Assembly: GCA_007695195.1 (NCBI GenBank)
Contig: REEG01000140.1
Location: 107,479-171,478, forward strand
DNA length: 64,000 nucleotides
Direction of reading: 5' to 3'
DNA from: Gemmatimonadales bacterium
GTDB lineage: Bacteria; Gemmatimonadota; Gemmatimonadetes; Longimicrobiales; Gaopeijiaceae
Part shown: positions 50,612 through 59,209 of the stretch, piece by piece
How positions within the stretch are numbered: position 1 is the stretch's first letter
Layout: each line of letters opens with the position of its first letter
Translations under genes and position numbers: made by a program
Notes under the pieces: model-generated
What the model was told of the DNA's origin: nothing
What the model saw: only the letters and a program-made list of their open reading frames with translations
Databases searched by the model: none

Positions 50612-52126
50612 TCAATGATTTTCCGGTTCGGCCCGGAAGCTGCGGACCGCTTTGATCGCCCGATTCCAGCCTACCCGGAGTCGCTCCCGTTGATCCACCC
50701 CGGACCGGGGATTGAACACCCGGGCCTCCCCCTGGGCCTCCAGGAACTCCTGTGGGCTCTTCCACAACCCCACATGGAGGCCGGCGAGTCCCGCCGCTCC
50801 CAACGCCGTCGTCTCTACCACCGCCGGCCTTCGGACCGGGATTCCCAGCAGGTCGGACTGGAACTGCATGAGCCAATCGTTACCGGCGGCGCCTCCGTCG
50901 ACGCGCAGTTCTTCGGCCCGGACCCCGGAGTCCGCCTCCTGGGCCCGGAGGACCTCCTCGGTGCCGTAGGCCATGGCTTCCAGGGCGGCGCGCACCAGGT
51001 GGGCGTCCCGTGTGCCCCGGGTGAGCCCGAAGATGGCGCCCCTGGCGTCCGGGTCCCAGTGGGGCGCCCCCAGGCCCACGAAGGCCGGCACGAAGTAGAC
51101 GCCGTCGTTGCCCTCCAGCGAACGGGCCATGGCCTCGGAGTCGGGCGCAGATTCCAGCAGCCCCAGGCCGTCCCGGAGCCACTGGATGGCGGCCCCGGCG
51201 ATGAAGATGGATCCCTCCAGCGCGAAGGCGGGCTGCCCCCGCTCGTCGCACGCCACGGTCGTGAGCAGGCCGTGCTCCGAGCGCACCACCGAATCTCCGG
51301 TGTGGAGCAGGAGGAAGGCGCCGGTCCCGTAGGTGTTCTTGGCGGCACCGGCCGTCCAGCACCCCTGACCGTAGAGGGCCGCCTGCTGATCACCCGCCAC
51401 CCCGGCGATGGGTGCCTCCACTCCCAGGAAATGCCCCTGGGATACCCCGAAGTCCCCGGAGCTCGGTCGCACCTCCGGGAGAAGGGCCGAGGGGACCTCG
51501 AGGATGTGGGCCAACTCGGGTCCCCACCCCCCCAACTCCAGATCGTAGAGGAGGGTCCGGGAGGCATTGGTGGGATCGGTGGCGTGAACCTCGCCCCGGG
51601 TCAGGACATGGATGAGCCAGGAGTCGATGGTGCCGCAGGCCAGTTCACCCGCCTGGGCCCGTCGGGCCAGATCCGGACGCTCCCGGAAGAGCCAGGTGAG
51701 CTTGGTTCCCGAAAAGTACGGATCCAGGAGAAGTCCGGTGCGGCGCCGCACCTCCTCTTCCTTCCCCGCCTCCCGGAGGGCTCGGCAAAGCGCCGCCGTC
51801 CGCCGGTCCTGCCAGACGATGGCACGATGGACGGGGCGACCGGTCTCCCGGTCCCACAGGACCACCGTCTCCCGCTGGTTCGTGATCCCGATACCCTCGA
51901 TGCGGTGCGGTTCCCGGTTCCGCGCCGCCTCCAGAGCGGCCCGGGCCACCCGGATCGTCACGTCGCGGATCTCCTCGGCGTCGTGTTCGACCCACCCGGG
52001 GCGGGGGAAGTGCTGGGTGAACTCGGAGTAGGCCCGCCCCAGGATCCGACCGTCCTGGGCGATGACGAGGGCCGTGGTGCCTGTGGTTCCCTGGTCCAGG
52101 GCGAGGATGGCGGGTGTGGAAGGCAT
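50612..52126 (-). CDS. glpK: Glycerol kinase
   Basis: This 504-residue FGGY-family kinase phosphorylates glycerol to sn-glycerol-3-phosphate. It shows ILALDQGTTGTTALV, GWVEHDAEEI, GITNQRETVVLWDRETGRPVHRAIVWQDRRT, LDPYFSGTKLTWLF, CGTIDSWLIHVLT, NASRTLLYDL, VAGDQQAALYGQ, NTYGTGAFLLL and LRVDGGAAGNDWLMQFQSDLLG. All point to GlpK within the family. No glpF or glpD is adjacent. It lies 53 bp after maf and 73 bp before ccmE. Its product feeds the phospholipid pathway that includes PgsA. Confidence 0.96.
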   Translation of the reverse strand: MPSTPAILALDQGTTGTTALVIAQDGRILGRAYSEFTQHFPRPGWVEHDAEEIRDVTIRVARAALEAARNREPHRIEGIGITNQRETVVLWDRETGRPVHRAIVWQDRRTAALCRALREAGKEEEVRRRTGLLLDPYFSGTKLTWLFRERPDLARRAQAGELACGTIDSWLIHVLTRGEVHATDPTNASRTLLYDLELGGWGPELAHILEVPSALLPEVRPSSGDFGVSQGHFLGVEAPIAGVAGDQQAALYGQGCWTAGAAKNTYGTGAFLLLHTGDSVVRSEHGLLTTVACDERGQPAFALEGSIFIAGAAIQWLRDGLGLLESAPDSEAMARSLEGNDGVYFVPAFVGLGAPHWDPDARGAIFGLTRGTRDAHLVRAALEAMAYGTEEVLRAQEADSGVRAEELRVDGGAAGNDWLMQFQSDLLGIPVRRPAVVETTALGAAGLAGLHVGLWKSPQEFLEAQGEARVFNPRSGVDQRERLRVGWNRAIKAVRSFRAEPENH

Positions 52127-52179
52127 GGCGGGACGGGTTCGGGAAGGCGAGGTCCGGACCCTTTCAGAATAACAGGCCG

Positions 52180-52815
52180 TCAGCCGCCGGGCACGGAAGC
52201 CGGAAAGCGATACGGCATGCCCACTTCGCCCAGGAGTCGCACCAGGAGGGAAATGGGAAGTCCCACCACCCCGGAGTGATCTCCCTGGATCTCCTCCACC
52301 AGAACCGCGCCCAGCCCCTGGATCCCGTAGGCACCGGCCTTGTCCATGGGCTCGCCGGTGGCCACGTAGGCCGCCGCCACCTCCGCATCGAAGGGTCGGA
52401 ACCGGACCCGGGTCGCCTGCACGCCGGAGACGACGCGGACGTCCTCCTCCGGGGAGACCATGGCCAGGGCCAGGCCCGAGTAGACATGGTGATCCCGCCC
52501 CGACAACTGCAGAAGCATGGCCACGGCCTGATCCGCATCCACGGGCTTTCCCAGGATCTCGCCATCCAGCGCCACCACCGTGTCCCCTCCCACCACCGGC
52601 ACCCCTTCAGTGTGGGCCAGGACCGCCATCGCCTTGGCACGGGCCAATCGCTCGGTCAGGGAGGAGGGCGACTCGTCGGCGAGGGGGGTCTCGTCCACGT
52701 GGGCGGGACGGATCTGGTGGGAGAGCCCCAATCCCCGGAGGATTTCGGAGCGCCGCGGAGACGCCGAAGCCAGGATCAGGTGGGGGCGCCCCCCGCCCCT
52801 GGGCCGTTCCGTCAT
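52180..52815 (-). CDS. maf: Maf-family nucleotide pyrophosphatase
   Basis: This 211-residue Maf/HAM1-like house-cleaning pyrophosphatase shows [72 protein letters not shown] and [39 protein letters not shown]. Maf proteins hydrolyse dTTP/UTP or modified nucleotides and have been linked to septum inhibition. Its ATG overlaps the dtd stop (ATGA), a coupling also seen elsewhere between small quality-control enzymes. Confidence 0.95.
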   Translation of the reverse strand: MTERPRGGGRPHLILASASPRRSEILRGLGLSHQIRPAHVDETPLADESPSSLTERLARAKAMAVLAHTEGVPVVGGDTVVALDGEILGKPVDADQAVAMLLQLSGRDHHVYSGLALAMVSPEEDVRVVSGVQATRVRFRPFDAEVAAAYVATGEPMDKAGAYGIQGLGAVLVEEIQGDHSGVVGLPISLLVRLLGEVGMPYRFPASVPGG

Positions 52816-53276
52816 GGCCCCTCTCCGCCGCCGGGCTCCCGCTCCAGGATGAGGGTCACCGGACCGTCATTCAGCAGCCGGACGTCCATCATGGCCCCGA
52901 ACTCTCCCGTCTCCACCGGTCCGGAACTCTCCCGGCGCAGAAGCTCGACGAAGCGCTCGTAGAGGGGGATGGCCACCTCCGGCCGTGCCGCCCTGACGAA
53001 CGAGGGACGGCGCCCCTTCCGGGTGTCACCGTAGAGGGTGAACTGGCTGGCCACCAGGATCCCTCCGCCCACCGACGCCAGGGTGTCGTTCATCTTCCCC
53101 TCGGCATCGTTGAAGATGCGGAGGCCCACGATCTTGCGGGCCATCCACTCCAGCTCCTCCTCCGTATCTCCCTCGGTGAACCCCACCAGGAGCAGGAGCC
53201 CCCGGCCGATGGCTCCCGACACCAACCCGTCGATGGTGATGGAGGCCTCGGACACCCGCTGCAGGACCACTCTCAT
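52812..53276 (-). CDS. dtd: D-aminoacyl-tRNA deacylase
   Basis: This 154-residue DTD-family enzyme removes D-amino acids (and glycine mischarged on tRNA-Ala) from tRNA. The sequence has [47 protein letters not shown], the catalytic [17 protein letters not shown] loop, and the NDGPVTL segment in place of the more frequent NxGPVT. The ATG at 53274-53276 was chosen since the longer frame runs into the G-rich repeat. It lies 114 bp downstream of glmS. Confidence 0.95.
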   Translation of the reverse strand: MRVVLQRVSEASITIDGLVSGAIGRGLLLLVGFTEGDTEEELEWMARKIVGLRIFNDAEGKMNDTLASVGGGILVASQFTLYGDTRKGRRPSFVRAARPEVAIPLYERFVELLRRESSGPVETGEFGAMMDVRLLNDGPVTLILEREPGGGEGP

Positions 53277-53301
53277 GTGCTGGTCACCGGATCCATGGAG
53301 A

Positions 53302-53333
53302 AGGAGAGGGAGAGGGAGAGGGAGAGGGAAAGG
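53302..53333 (+). repeat. GAGAGG hexamer repeat with G-quadruplex pattern
   Basis: Consecutive GAGAGG units end in GAAAGG. They contain four GGG tracts (53308-53310, 53314-53316, 53320-53322, 53326-53328) separated by three-base AGA loops, a textbook G4-forming arrangement on the plus strand. It lies in the glmS-dtd spacer, 26-57 bp upstream of the dtd start codon; the dtd mRNA carries the C-rich complement. Confidence 0.85.
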
Positions 53334-53390
53334 AACGGGCCGGGGAGCACCCCGAGCCGCCGATGGACGATCCATCCCTCGACGGGAAGC

Positions 53391-55229
53391 TCACTCCACC
53401 GTCACCGACTTGGCCAGATTCCTGGGCTGATCCACATCGCACCCGCGGAGGACGGCGATGTGGTAGGCCAGGAGCTGGAGGGGGATGGAAGTGAGGATGG
53501 GAAGAAGGACCGGATGGGTTTCCGGGACCCGGATGAAGTGATCCACCTTCCCTTCCAACTCTTCGACGCCGTCGTTCACCACGGCGATGACTTGCCCCCG
53601 GCGTGCCTTCACCTCTTCGATGTTGGACACCACCTTGTGGTATACGCCGTCGTGGGGCGCCAGGAAGACCACCGGCATCTCCTCGTCGATGAGGGCGATG
53701 GGCCCATGCTTCATCTCGGCGGCGGGGTAGCCTTCGGCGTGGATATAGCTCACCTCCTTCAACTTCAGCGCACCCTCCAGGGCGGCGGGAAACTGATAAC
53801 CGCGACCCAGATAGAGGAAGTTGCGGGCGTCCCGGTAGAGTTCGGCCAGCGCCCGGATCTCGTCGTTGAGCTTGAGGATCTCGGCCACCTGACCCGGCAG
53901 CTCCTGGAAGGCCTTCACCAGCCGGCGCCCTTCCAGGATGGACATATCCCGGCGGCGGCCCAGATAGAGGCTGAAGAGGGCCAGCGCGGCCACCTGGCTC
54001 GTGAAGGCCTTGGTGGAGGCCACTCCGATCTCGGGTCCGGCGTGGAGGTAGACACCGAAGTCCGTCTCCCGGGCGATGGAGCTCCCCACCACATTCACGA
54101 TCCCCATGACGGTGGCACCCCTGCGCTTGGCCTCCCGCAGGGCGGCCAGGGTGTCCGCCGTCTCGCCGGACTGACTCACCACGATGACCAGGGTGCGCTC
54201 GTCCACCACCGGGTTCTTGTACCTGAACTCGGAGGCGTACTCCACCTTGGTGGGGATCCGGGTGATCTCTTCCAGCATGTACTCGCCGATGAGGGCCGAA
54301 TGCCAGGAAGTTCCGCAGGCGGTGATGATGATCCGGTCCACGGACAGGAGGTCGTGGTCCGCCATGGTGATCCCACCGAGACGGGCGGCCCCTTCCTCTT
54401 CCAGGAGGCGCCCTCGCGTCACGTCACGCAAGGTCTGGGGCTGCTCGAAGATCTCCTTCAGCATGAAGTGCTCGAAGCCGCCCTTCTCGATGGCGGCCAG
54501 ATCCCATGTCACCTCGTGGACCTGACGCTGAACGGGGCCCTGCCTCAGGTGGAAGGTGCGGTAGCCGTCGGGCGTGAGGACGGCGTAGTCGCCCTCGTCC
54601 AGGTACACGACATCCCGGGTGTGGGCCACCACCGCCGCGGCGTCCGAGCCCACCAGGAGTTCCCCGTTGCCGCCGATCCCCAGGAGGAGTGGGGACCCCT
54701 GCCGGGCCGCCACGATCTTGTTGGGATCCCGGCTGCTGACCACGGCGATCCCGTACGCTCCGATGACCTGGTCCAGTGCCGCCACCACCGCATCTTCCAG
54801 GGCGCCTCCCTCGGGCCAGAGGCGTTGGATGAGGTGCACCACCACCTCGGTGTCCGTGTCGCTCCGGAACTGGACCCCATCGGCCTCCAGCTTCTGGCGA
54901 AGGACGCCGGCGTTCTCAATGATCCCGTTGTGGACCAGGGCGATGGATCCATCCGCCGACAGGTGGGGGTGGGCGTTCCCCTCGGTGGGGGGGCCGTGGG
55001 TGGCCCAGCGCGTGTGGCCAATTCCGCAGTGGCCCGGAAGCCCGTGCTCCTTCACCGCCGCCTCCAGGGCGTCGAGCTTCCCGGCCCGTCGGACGGTGTG
55101 GAGCCGGCCGTCGGCGCCCAGAACCGTCGCTCCGGCGGAGTCATATCCCCGGTACTCGAGACGTCGGAGGCCCTCCAACAGGACGGTGGAGGCCTGCTTG
55201 GGGCCGATGTAACCAACGATTCCGCACAT
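53391..55229 (-). CDS. glmS: Glutamine--fructose-6-phosphate aminotransferase (isomerizing)
   Basis: GlmS makes glucosamine-6-phosphate, the entry point to peptidoglycan and LPS amino sugars. The 612-residue protein starts MCGIVGYIG with the Cys2 nucleophile of the glutaminase domain. It continues with RGYDSAG, GIGHTRWATHGPPTEGNAHPH and HNGIIEN. Two SIS domains follow (ITACGTSWHSALIGEYMLEE, SQSGETADTLAALREAK, LGRGYQFPAALEGALKLKEVSYIHAEGYPAAEMKHGPIALI), with C-terminal DQPRNLAKSVTVE. All catalytic regions are intact. No glmS ribozyme consensus is placed upstream: only 42 bp separate it from glmM. Confidence 0.97.
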   Translation of the reverse strand: MCGIVGYIGPKQASTVLLEGLRRLEYRGYDSAGATVLGADGRLHTVRRAGKLDALEAAVKEHGLPGHCGIGHTRWATHGPPTEGNAHPHLSADGSIALVHNGIIENAGVLRQKLEADGVQFRSDTDTEVVVHLIQRLWPEGGALEDAVVAALDQVIGAYGIAVVSSRDPNKIVAARQGSPLLLGIGGNGELLVGSDAAAVVAHTRDVVYLDEGDYAVLTPDGYRTFHLRQGPVQRQVHEVTWDLAAIEKGGFEHFMLKEIFEQPQTLRDVTRGRLLEEEGAARLGGITMADHDLLSVDRIIITACGTSWHSALIGEYMLEEITRIPTKVEYASEFRYKNPVVDERTLVIVVSQSGETADTLAALREAKRRGATVMGIVNVVGSSIARETDFGVYLHAGPEIGVASTKAFTSQVAALALFSLYLGRRRDMSILEGRRLVKAFQELPGQVAEILKLNDEIRALAELYRDARNFLYLGRGYQFPAALEGALKLKEVSYIHAEGYPAAEMKHGPIALIDEEMPVVFLAPHDGVYHKVVSNIEEVKARRGQVIAVVNDGVEELEGKVDHFIRVPETHPVLLPILTSIPLQLLAYHIAVLRGCDVDQPRNLAKSVTVE

Positions 55230-55271
55230 GGACGCGACTGCCTTGGGTTGGGTGTGGTTCGGGTTGTGGAG

Positions 55272-56690
55272 TCAGCTACCTGCGGCCGTCATGATATCCC
55301 GTCCTCGGGCCACCAGCTCCGCCGCCGCTTCCGCCGTGGGCGCCTCGGCGATGAACCGGACCACCGGCTCGGTGCCGGATGGTCGGACGTGGAGCCACTG
55401 GCGACGCTCCGGCCAGGCCAGACGCACGCCGTCGGTGTGGTCCACCTCCACCGCACCACTGGAGGTATCGGCGGCAGGAGCCAGTTGGGTCAGGAGCGCG
55501 GCGTACCCATCGGCGATGCGCTCCCGGGGGAAGGGCGCCTTCTCCTTCACAATGGCGTACCGGGGCCAGCGATCCACCGCCTCCGCAAGACTCCGCCCCG
55601 ATTCCATGAGGTGCTGAAGGATCAGCGCGATGCCCAGAGGCGCGTCGCGGGTGAAGTGGAGACGGGGGAGGATGATGCCGCCATTCCCCTCCCCTCCCAC
55701 CACCGCACGTTCCGACTGCATCTTTCGGGCCACGTTCACCTCACCCACCGGCGCCCGGAGGCAGGGGACCCCGGCGGCTCGCGCCACATCCTCCACCACC
55801 TGACTGGTGGAGAGATTGGTCACCACCGGCCCCCGGGCCCACTCCCGGCCCAGCACCACCTCGGCGCAGAGGGCCAGGGTCAGGTCCTCACCCACCGCCT
55901 CCCCAGCGCCGTTCACCAGGGAGAGCCGGTCCACATCCGGATCCACGGCGAAGCCCACCTCGGCTCCGGACGTTCGGACCAACTCTCCCAGACCGGCCAG
56001 GTTCTTCGCCGTGGGCTCGGGGTCGCGAGGGAAGCGGCCGTCGGCTTCCAGTCCCATCCCACTCACCCGGCAGCCCAACTCCGCCAGAAGTTGGGGCACC
56101 ATTCGCCCCCCGGCGCCGTGCACACAGTCCAGCGCCACATGGAAGGCGCGGCGGCGCAGCGCCTCCACATCCACGAAGGGAAGTTCCAGGATGGCCTGGA
56201 CATGGCGGTCCACCGCCGTGGAATCCAGCGAGGTGGAGCCCAGCCGGTCCCACGAGGCCCTGGGCAGCTCCTCACGAGCCAGGTAAGCCTGAAACCGCGC
56301 CATACGATCTGCGTCCAGGAAGAGACCGTCGCCCCCGCCGAACTTGAGGGCATTCCACTCGGCGGGGTTGTGGCTGGCGGTGACTCCCAGAGCCCCCGCC
56401 GCCCCTGCACCGCGAGCGGCCAGGAGGAGGGTGGGTGTGGGAACGACGCCCAGCTCCACCACCCGGCACCCCACCGACACGAGGCCGGCCCGGGCCGCGT
56501 CGGCGAACATGGCTCCGGAGGTGCGCGAATCCCGTCCCAGGTAGACCACCGATCCGGAGCCCTCCGAACGGAGGAATCCGCCGAAACCCGCCGCCAGCGA
56601 CGCCAGGAGTTCGGGGGTGAGGGGATTCCCGACACGACCCCGGAACCCGGAGACGCTGACCATGAGGCCTTCCGGCAGATGAACGGGCAT
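55272..56690 (-). CDS. glmM: Phosphoglucosamine mutase
   Basis: GlmM converts glucosamine-6-phosphate to glucosamine-1-phosphate, the step after GlmS. From ATG 56688-56690 (472 residues, AGGAG 5 bases upstream) it begins with MVSVSGFRGRVG. The phosphoserine loop GVTASHNPAEWN, the metal loop FAVDPDVDRLSLV and the sugar-binding GGEGNGGIILP follow. The phosphate-binding loop is RPSGTEPVVRFIAEAPT. The FRGRVG and GEGNGG forms are somewhat unlike E. coli GlmM and approach the wider phosphohexomutase family, but the glmS neighbour makes GlmM most likely. Confidence 0.9.
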   Translation of the reverse strand: MPVHLPEGLMVSVSGFRGRVGNPLTPELLASLAAGFGGFLRSEGSGSVVYLGRDSRTSGAMFADAARAGLVSVGCRVVELGVVPTPTLLLAARGAGAAGALGVTASHNPAEWNALKFGGGDGLFLDADRMARFQAYLAREELPRASWDRLGSTSLDSTAVDRHVQAILELPFVDVEALRRRAFHVALDCVHGAGGRMVPQLLAELGCRVSGMGLEADGRFPRDPEPTAKNLAGLGELVRTSGAEVGFAVDPDVDRLSLVNGAGEAVGEDLTLALCAEVVLGREWARGPVVTNLSTSQVVEDVARAAGVPCLRAPVGEVNVARKMQSERAVVGGEGNGGIILPRLHFTRDAPLGIALILQHLMESGRSLAEAVDRWPRYAIVKEKAPFPRERIADGYAALLTQLAPAADTSSGAVEVDHTDGVRLAWPERRQWLHVRPSGTEPVVRFIAEAPTAEAAAELVARGRDIMTAAGS

Positions 56691-56758
56691 GGAGACTCCT
56701 CGGGGCTGATGGGGTGGGCGGCGGGACCACCGGCCGGACGCCGAGGCCACCGAGGGTG

Positions 56759-56786
56759 AAGCTAGAGTGCGGGGTCGGAGTGTCAA
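56759..56786 (-). promoter_or_regulatory. Promoter of the glmM-glmS operon
   Basis: A perfect TTGACA (56781-56786) is followed after 16 bp by TAGCTT (56759-56764), facing glmM, 69 bp upstream of its ATG. It lies in the 220-bp divergent gap between glmM and the trans-sulfuration gene. Confidence 0.55.
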
Positions 56787-56910
56787 CGCACTGGCCTGTC
56801 CGGCCATGGCGCTGACGGCGGAGCCGTTCCACCTTTGAAGGGTCCAGGCCAACGAACGGGTCGGCATCCAGGCCACCCCGCCACCACCAATCCAACCCAC
56901 GCCCCCGCCC

Positions 56911-58074
56911 ATGAGCACGGACCCCCAACGCCCCCTCGCCTTCGGAACCCTGGCCATCCACGCCGGCCAGGAGCCGGACCCCACCACCGGCGCCGTCATG
57001 CCACCCATCTACCAGACCTCCACCTACCGGCAGCCTGCCCTGGGGGAGCATCTGGGCTACGAATACGCCCGGGTGCAGAACCCGACGCGGGAGGCGCTTG
57101 AGCGAAACCTGGCCGGGCTCGAGGGGGGCACTCACGGGATCGCCTTCGCCAGCGGCCTCTCGGCCATCGAGGCCGTGCTCAAGACGTTGAGTGCCGGCGA
57201 TCACGTGGTGAGCGAGGAGAACACCTACGGGGGCACGAACCGGATGTTCAACCGGGTTCTCTCCAGACTCGGGATCCAGTTCACCTTCGTGGACAGTCGG
57301 GATCCGGACCAGGTCCGGGACGCCATGCGGCCCGAGACCCGCCTCCTCCACGTGGAGACGCCCACAAACCCCATGATGCGGCTGTGCGACCTCCGGGCCA
57401 TGGCCGACATCGCCCACGAGGCCGACGCCCTCCTTATGGTGGACAACACCTTCTCGACCCCCTTCAATCAGCGGCCACTGGAGTTCGGCGCCGACATCGT
57501 GGTGCACTCCACCACCAAGTACCTGAACGGGCACTCCGACGTCATCGGCGGGGCGTTGATTGTGAACGACGATGATCTGGCCGAGGAGCTCTTCTTCGTC
57601 CGGAAGTCCACCGGCGCCGTCCCCGGTCCCATGGACGCCTGGCTCGTGCTCCGAGGCGCCAAGACCCTCCACCTCCGGATGCAGGCGCACAACCAGAACG
57701 GTCTGGCTGTGGCCCGCTTCCTCCAGGAGCACCCCGCCGGCGAGGCGGTCCATTACCCGGGGCTCGAGTCCCATCCGCAACACGATCTGGCCGTTCGGCA
57801 GATGACGGGATTCACCGGGATGGTCTCGGTGGAGTTGGGAAGCGGCGACCGGGCCCGTCGATTCGTGGAGGGTACCCGGCTCTTCGCCCTTGCCGAATCG
57901 CTGGGCGGCGTGGAATCCCTCATCGGAGTCCCGGCCCTCATGACCCACGCGTCGGTGGCACCGGAGCGCCGGGAGGCTATGGGGGTCACCGACGGACTCG
58001 TGCGCCTCTCGGTGGGAATCGAGGACATCGGCGACCTCATCGAGGACCTGAAGGGGGCGCTGGCGGGTCTATAA
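56911..58074 (+). CDS. Trans-sulfuration PLP enzyme (cystathionine gamma-synthase/lyase type)
   Basis: This 387-residue Cys/Met-metabolism PLP enzyme shows FGTLAIHAGQEPDPTTGAVMPPIYQTSTY, YEYARVQNPTREALERNLAGLEGG, AFASGLSAIEAVL, HVETPTNPMMRLCDL and LLMVDNTFSTPFNQRPLEFGADIVVHSTTKYLNGHSDVIGG with the Schiff-base lysine near residue 200. FTGMVSVEL, GGVESLIGVPALMTHASV and DGLVRLSVGIEDIGDLI close it. The family includes MetB, cystathionine gamma-lyase and methionine gamma-lyase, which cannot be separated safely by reading. No met or cys genes are adjacent; an M48 peptidase gene follows by 70 bp. Confidence 0.9.
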   Translation: MSTDPQRPLAFGTLAIHAGQEPDPTTGAVMPPIYQTSTYRQPALGEHLGYEYARVQNPTREALERNLAGLEGGTHGIAFASGLSAIEAVLKTLSAGDHVVSEENTYGGTNRMFNRVLSRLGIQFTFVDSRDPDQVRDAMRPETRLLHVETPTNPMMRLCDLRAMADIAHEADALLMVDNTFSTPFNQRPLEFGADIVVHSTTKYLNGHSDVIGGALIVNDDDLAEELFFVRKSTGAVPGPMDAWLVLRGAKTLHLRMQAHNQNGLAVARFLQEHPAGEAVHYPGLESHPQHDLAVRQMTGFTGMVSVELGSGDRARRFVEGTRLFALAESLGGVESLIGVPALMTHASVAPERREAMGVTDGLVRLSVGIEDIGDLIEDLKGALAGL

Positions 58075-58144
58075 GATCCATCCCGGGCCGTTCCCCCGCC
58101 CGCGGCCACCCACGCCGCAAGACCATCCAGTTCCAGGAGGTTCC

Positions 58145-59209
58145 ATGGTACCCGACGACTTCGAATCCACCGAGCGCCCGAATCCCGAGGGAGACCCCCA
58201 GAGCTCGGAAAGCAGCCAGGAGGCACGGACGCGCCGTGTCCTCACCGGGATCTCGTCCCGGAGTTGGGAGCATCCGGCGGACCGGGCCGCTCTCCATGCG
58301 CTCCGGACCATCCCCATCTTCGACGAGGTCCTGAAGAAGCTCTTCGGCTTCTTCGGGGAGAAGCCCATCCGGCTGGCCTTCCAGGCCAACTCGGTGCAGG
58401 TCTCCCATCGGCAGTTCGGCCGGGTCCACGGCCTCTACCAGGAGGTCCTCCGAACGCTGGATGCGCCGGAGGCATACCCCCTCTTCATCTCCCAGACGCC
58501 CATGGTCAATGCCGGCGCGTATGGGATGGAGCGTCCCTTCGTCCTGTTGAATTCAGGGGCCGTCTCCCTCCTGGACGACGACGAACTCCAGTACGTCCTG
58601 GCGCACGAAGTGGGGCACATCCTGAGTGGGCACGTCCTGTACAGGACCATGCTCATCATCCTGATCCAACTCGCCGAACGGGGCTTCCCCATCGTCGGGT
58701 TGGCGGCCAGGGGCGTACTGGTGGCCCTCCTGGAGTGGTACCGGAAGAGCGAGTTGTCGGCGGATCGGGCGGGGCTCCTGGGGGTTCAGGAACCCCGTGT
58801 CGTGTACCGCGCCATGTTGAAGATGGCTGGAGGCGGAAGACCCGACGAGATGAATGTCAGTGCCTTCCTGGAGCAGGCGGAAGCGTACCGGGACAGTGAG
58901 GACATGGCCGACTCGGTCTTCAAGGTCCTGAACCTGCTGGGAGCCACCCATCCCTTCTACGTACTCCGGGTGTCGGAGCTGCGGGAGTGGATCGAGTCCG
59001 GGCAGTACGACCGGATCCTGGCCGGCGAGTACCGGCGTCGCGACGAGCCCGAGCCCTCCTATGCAGAGGACCTGGGAGATGCGGCCTCCTCCTACCAGAG
59101 GGAGGCCCGTGAATTCGTGGACGACCTGGCGTCGGCAGCCAGGAAGATGCGCGACTCCCTCCTTGAGAATCTCCGATCCGGAGGCAGCCGAACCGGTGGC
59201 AACTGGTGA
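58145..59209 (+). CDS. M48-family zinc metallopeptidase
   Basis: This 354-residue protein has a central peptidase M48 domain: LNSGAVSLLDDDELQYVLAHEVGHILSGH, with the HExxH-type motif HEVGH near residue 155, and the third ligand in KSELSADRAGLL about 48 residues later. A hydrophobic stretch between them (MLIILIQLAERGFPIVGLAARGVLVALL) may be membrane-associated. The C-terminal approximately 60 residues are charged. AGGAGG lies 4 bases before the ATG. Relatives (HtpX, LoiP and others) act in protein quality control; which of these it resembles in function is unknown. Its TGA overlaps the GTG of the hydantoinase fusion gene. Confidence 0.9.
   Translation: MVPDDFESTERPNPEGDPQSSESSQEARTRRVLTGISSRSWEHPADRAALHALRTIPIFDEVLKKLFGFFGEKPIRLAFQANSVQVSHRQFGRVHGLYQEVLRTLDAPEAYPLFISQTPMVNAGAYGMERPFVLLNSGAVSLLDDDELQYVLAHEVGHILSGHVLYRTMLIILIQLAERGFPIVGLAARGVLVALLEWYRKSELSADRAGLLGVQEPRVVYRAMLKMAGGGRPDEMNVSAFLEQAEAYRDSEDMADSVFKVLNLLGATHPFYVLRVSELREWIESGQYDRILAGEYRRRDEPEPSYAEDLGDAASSYQREAREFVDDLASAARKMRDSLLENLRSGGSRTGGNW

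Noticed and set aside
55230..55271. glmS ribozyme upstream of glmS
   Set aside because: Only 42 bp separate glmM from glmS, too short for the ribozyme, and no core motif is visible.
53277..56759. Very long open frame on the plus strand opposite glmS and glmM
   Set aside because: It is antisense to two unmistakable enzymes. The peptide is His/Gly/Leu-rich without any motif, a normal artefact of high-GC DNA.
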